Shown piece by piece: positions 22,080-24,119 of a stretch of DNA of 24,119 bases. The stretch's first letter is position 1; every line of letters begins with the position of its first letter. Both the position numbers and the translations under genes were made by a program. Below the pieces are notes generated by a model that did not search any database, had not been told where the DNA came from, and saw only the letters and a program-made list of their open reading frames with translations. Source of the DNA: Scytonema sp. UIC 10036 (lineage in GTDB: Bacteria > Cyanobacteriota > Cyanobacteriia > Cyanobacteriales > Nostocaceae); contig NZ_WJFC01000204.1 in assembly GCF_009725235.1 (NCBI RefSeq), forward strand, positions 1 through 24,119, written 5' to 3'.

Positions 22080-23735
22080 TCAGGGCGATGACTTGGAGGA
22101 GTTAAACCAGGTTAATACACCACCTGAAAAGACGATCGCAGCTAATGCCACAAAGACTGCTTGCAATCCAATAAAGGTTTCTGCCAAACCAGCCAATGCT
22201 AGGGGTAGGGTAAGAGCGATATTAATAACGTTGTTTTGCAAACCAAAAACTTTGCCACGCATTTCTGCAGGGGTTTCTGTTTGGATAGCAGTCTGCATGG
22301 GTATACCTATCAATGCTCCAAAAACACCGACTAGCGTTACCAAAGCCAGAACAACCCAAAGCTGCTGCGTAAATATTGATAACCCAATAAGAGATGCGCC
22401 TGTACCCAAACTACCAAACAAACTGAGTTGAGTGTATGAGAAGCGCTGACCGAACAATCCTAAAATTGTTGCTCCTAAGGCAATGCCAACTCCACCTGCG
22501 GCAAGCAAAAAGCCAAATTGAGATGCTTTTAAGTGAGGAATTAATTCTGCCATCCGAACTGCAAGCACGGTTAAAGCAGCAAAGACAGAGAACAATATTA
22601 TAAGTTGAAGCAGGGCACTACGAAGACGAGAATTTTCTCCCAAATACCGAAAACCATCCCGCAAGTCAGCTAAAACATGAGGTGGTTCTACATCAGGTTG
22701 GTGAGGTTTTTCATGAGTTGCAAGGAGCAACAAAACCATTCCTGCGATCGCATAGCTACCTCCAACCACTATTTCTTTGCCCAACCCATGACTACCACCA
22801 AGTAGTAACCAAATGCGATCTGCCACAGCTAACAGAGGTTCTCCTACCGCAAACCCAACTATCACCGATGCCATCATGGTTGTGGTGTAAAGTGAATTAG
22901 CAGAAAGTAAATGTTGTTCTTGTACTATCAAAGGAATTGCCGCTTGCTCCGCTGGTGCAAAAAATTGTGTTAGTGTGGACACTAAAAAAGTAACTGCCAA
23001 AATAATGACAAATCCTACTGGCAAAACTCCTAGAAATGGTTGCCAATCCTGACTGAGCCACAAAAGTGGTGGAATGCTCAAAACCAGTATGCCTCGCCAA
23101 ACATTAGTTGATACCAAAACTGCCTTTTTTGACCAGCGATCGACAAACACACCTGCAAGAGAACCAAAGAGCACTGCAGGAATAGTAAAAGCCATCATCA
23201 GCGCCGATACCCAACCACTTATAGTCTGATCGCTTGCTTGGAATTGAGTACTAATGATGGCAATCATCAGTACTAAATAAACTTTATCTGCCAGTTGACA
23301 AAAAACTTGTCCACCCCAAAGAGCAAGAAAGTTGGTATTTCTTAATACTGGAAAAAAGCCCGTGTCTTCTTTTTTTTCATCTGATGCAATCTTGCCATTA
23401 GAATCAGATGCCGCTACTACATTATCAGTTCCTGTCGGGACACGTCCGGAACCGTTGCCGTTGCCGTTGCCATTCTCATTACTATAAGTAGGTTGAGATT
23501 CCCATTTTTTTTCGTGGTTATTTGTGAAATTAGTTTTAGGTACTTCCGATGTTCCTCCTCTGCATTTGCCAGAAAGGTCGTTTGCCGACTTTTCTTGGAG
23601 ATAAACCTGATTAGACACAGGTTTAGTCATACTAGGATGATTTGTCACTTGGTGTACCGAAGCCCTACTTTGTTTCTTGACATGGCTTGGTGACATTGGC
23701 TGGATTTTTGTATCCAAATCAGACGGTTGCATCAT
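22080..23735 (-). CDS. MFS transporter (EntS-like MFS_3 type) with long low-complexity N-terminus
   Basis: About 551 aa. The first about 130 residues are polar and low in complexity, with an Asn-Gly run ([10 protein letters not shown]) encoded by a hexamer microsatellite near 23453-23475. From [24 protein letters not shown] the major-facilitator body begins, with about twelve hydrophobic helices. The motif [19 protein letters not shown] matches the loop 2-3 signature (GxxaDrxgrrr). It resembles exporters of the enterobactin-exporter type, which move drugs, siderophores or other small molecules out by proton antiport. The C-terminus reads [15 protein letters not shown] take ATG at 23735 (or 23732). 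The TTG at 23759 is less likely. It overlaps the upstream small gene by about 17 bases, which suggests coupling. No nearby gene identifies the cargo. Confidence 0.8.
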   Translation of the reverse strand: MMQPSDLDTKIQPMSPSHVKKQSRASVHQVTNHPSMTKPVSNQVYLQEKSANDLSGKCRGGTSEVPKTNFTNNHEKKWESQPTYSNENGNGNGNGSGRVPTGTDNVVAASDSNGKIASDEKKEDTGFFPVLRNTNFLALWGGQVFCQLADKVYLVLMIAIISTQFQASDQTISGWVSALMMAFTIPAVLFGSLAGVFVDRWSKKAVLVSTNVWRGILVLSIPPLLWLSQDWQPFLGVLPVGFVIILAVTFLVSTLTQFFAPAEQAAIPLIVQEQHLLSANSLYTTTMMASVIVGFAVGEPLLAVADRIWLLLGGSHGLGKEIVVGGSYAIAGMVLLLLATHEKPHQPDVEPPHVLADLRDGFRYLGENSRLRSALLQLIILFSVFAALTVLAVRMAELIPHLKASQFGFLLAAGGVGIALGATILGLFGQRFSYTQLSLFGSLGTGASLIGLSIFTQQLWVVLALVTLVGVFGALIGIPMQTAIQTETPAEMRGKVFGLQNNVINIALTLPLALAGLAETFIGLQAVFVALAAIVFSGGVLTWFNSSKSSP

Positions 23736-24057
23736 GGTGGGTAGCAAAATAAGAATCAATTAAAGCAGCAGAGCGAATTGGGCGACCAAGATGGTATTGA
23801 GCGTATTGGCGCAAAATTTGCTCAATAGAAAACCAGCCATAGTTTTTGGCTATATTTTGCATTATCTCTGGTTGTGATAACTGTTGGAGTATGGAAAGTT
23901 CTGAAGCATCCAACCGACAGGAAATAACAGGTAATTCTTGCTGATGGACAATAGTTTTGTAACTAGAAGTCTTTTCTTTAACGGACGGGGATTGGGTAGA
24001 CAAGGGAGAAGGGGTAGACAAGGTAGAAGGGGTAGACAAGGTAGAAGGGGTAGACAA
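23719..24057 (-). CDS. Small cyanobacterial protein of unknown function, 5' end uncertain
   Basis: About 112 aa by the first start in the frame (a TTG at 24057), but the frame stays open towards the artefactual end of the window, so the true start is not fixed. Residues 1-22 are a Ser-Thr-Pro-Leu repeat encoded by an 18-base tandem unit (GGTAGACAAGGTAGAAGG), with at least three copies at about 24000-24060, and may not be native coding. The body (from [16 protein letters not shown]) is helical and ends [42 protein letters not shown] do not recognise the family. It is followed with overlap by the MFS gene and is probably co-transcribed with it. Confidence 0.5.
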   Translation of the reverse strand: MSTPSTLSTPSTLSTPSPLSTQSPSVKEKTSSYKTIVHQQELPVISCRLDASELSILQQLSQPEIMQNIAKNYGWFSIEQILRQYAQYHLGRPIRSAALIDSYFATHHDATV

Positions 24058-24060
24058 GGT
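23995..24060. repeat. 18-base tandem repeat (GGTAGACAAGGTAGAAGG)
   Basis: Three or more near-perfect 18-base units, a variant of the dispersed GACAAGG-type spacer repeats. It overlaps the start region of the small minus-strand gene and translates as (STPSTL)n. Confidence 0.8.
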
Positions 24061-24079
24061 AGAAGCTGCTCCCGTGGCG

Positions 24080-24119
<40 letters not shown>

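Noticed and set aside
22069..22431. Plus-strand open frame of 120 codons
   Set aside because: It is antisense to the C-terminal membrane helices of the MFS transporter and has no ribosome site or domain features.

Overview
The window looks like chromosomal DNA of a filamentous, Nostocales-type cyanobacterium. The grounds are at least ten HIP1 palindromes (GCGATCGC), 7-bp tandem repeat arrays in most intergenic spaces, an adjacent gpmI-secG pair, a phytochrome/CBCR-like GAF domain in a response regulator, a cyanobacterial-style filamentous haemagglutinin, and a PUFA-synthase/heterocyst-glycolipid-like PKS fragment. No rRNA, tRNA, CRISPR array or transposase was seen. The last 39 bases are pure G and look like a sequencing or assembly artefact at a contig end.

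Left part (1-5150): a small single-pass membrane protein with a carboxypeptidase-regulatory-like fold is followed by two + strand polyketide/fatty-acid synthase genes, a KR-DH protein and a stand-alone KS. The KS reading frame runs without a stop into the 3' end of a minus-strand pair (a SWIM-like zinc-binding protein and a small unknown protein). The two convergent frames meet in a purine/pyrimidine-rich repeat at about 4302-4340, and each reads on antisense into the other.

Centre (5286-11920): a minus-strand REC-PAS-GAF-GGDEF response regulator lies downstream of a decayed histidine kinase, which has lost the end of its PAS domain and its phosphoacceptor domain through an internal deletion with frameshift. 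Then come + strand housekeeping genes: an ABC-F ATPase, phosphoglycerate mutase (gpmI) and secG.

Right-centre (12092-17718): a palindromic MITE-like element precedes a membrane-anchored matrixin-like metalloprotease. Facing it is an unrelated gluzincin-like metalloprotease. A minus-strand pair follows: a 108-aa peptide with a double-glycine leader, whose stop overlaps (ATGA) the start of a 949-aa two-partner-secretion haemagglutinin. This pair is the most unusual arrangement in the window.

Right end (18129-24119): a TPR protein, an untracked 54-aa two-helix membrane protein, a short MutY/Nth-superfamily glycosylase with Mig-like active-site residues, a GT4 glycosyltransferase, an MFS exporter with a long low-complexity N-terminus, and an overlapping small gene cut by the artefactual contig end. 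Most genes appear to be single transcription units. The plausible operons are KR-DH/KS, SWIM-like/unknown, GG-peptide/haemagglutinin, and the small unknown gene/MFS.
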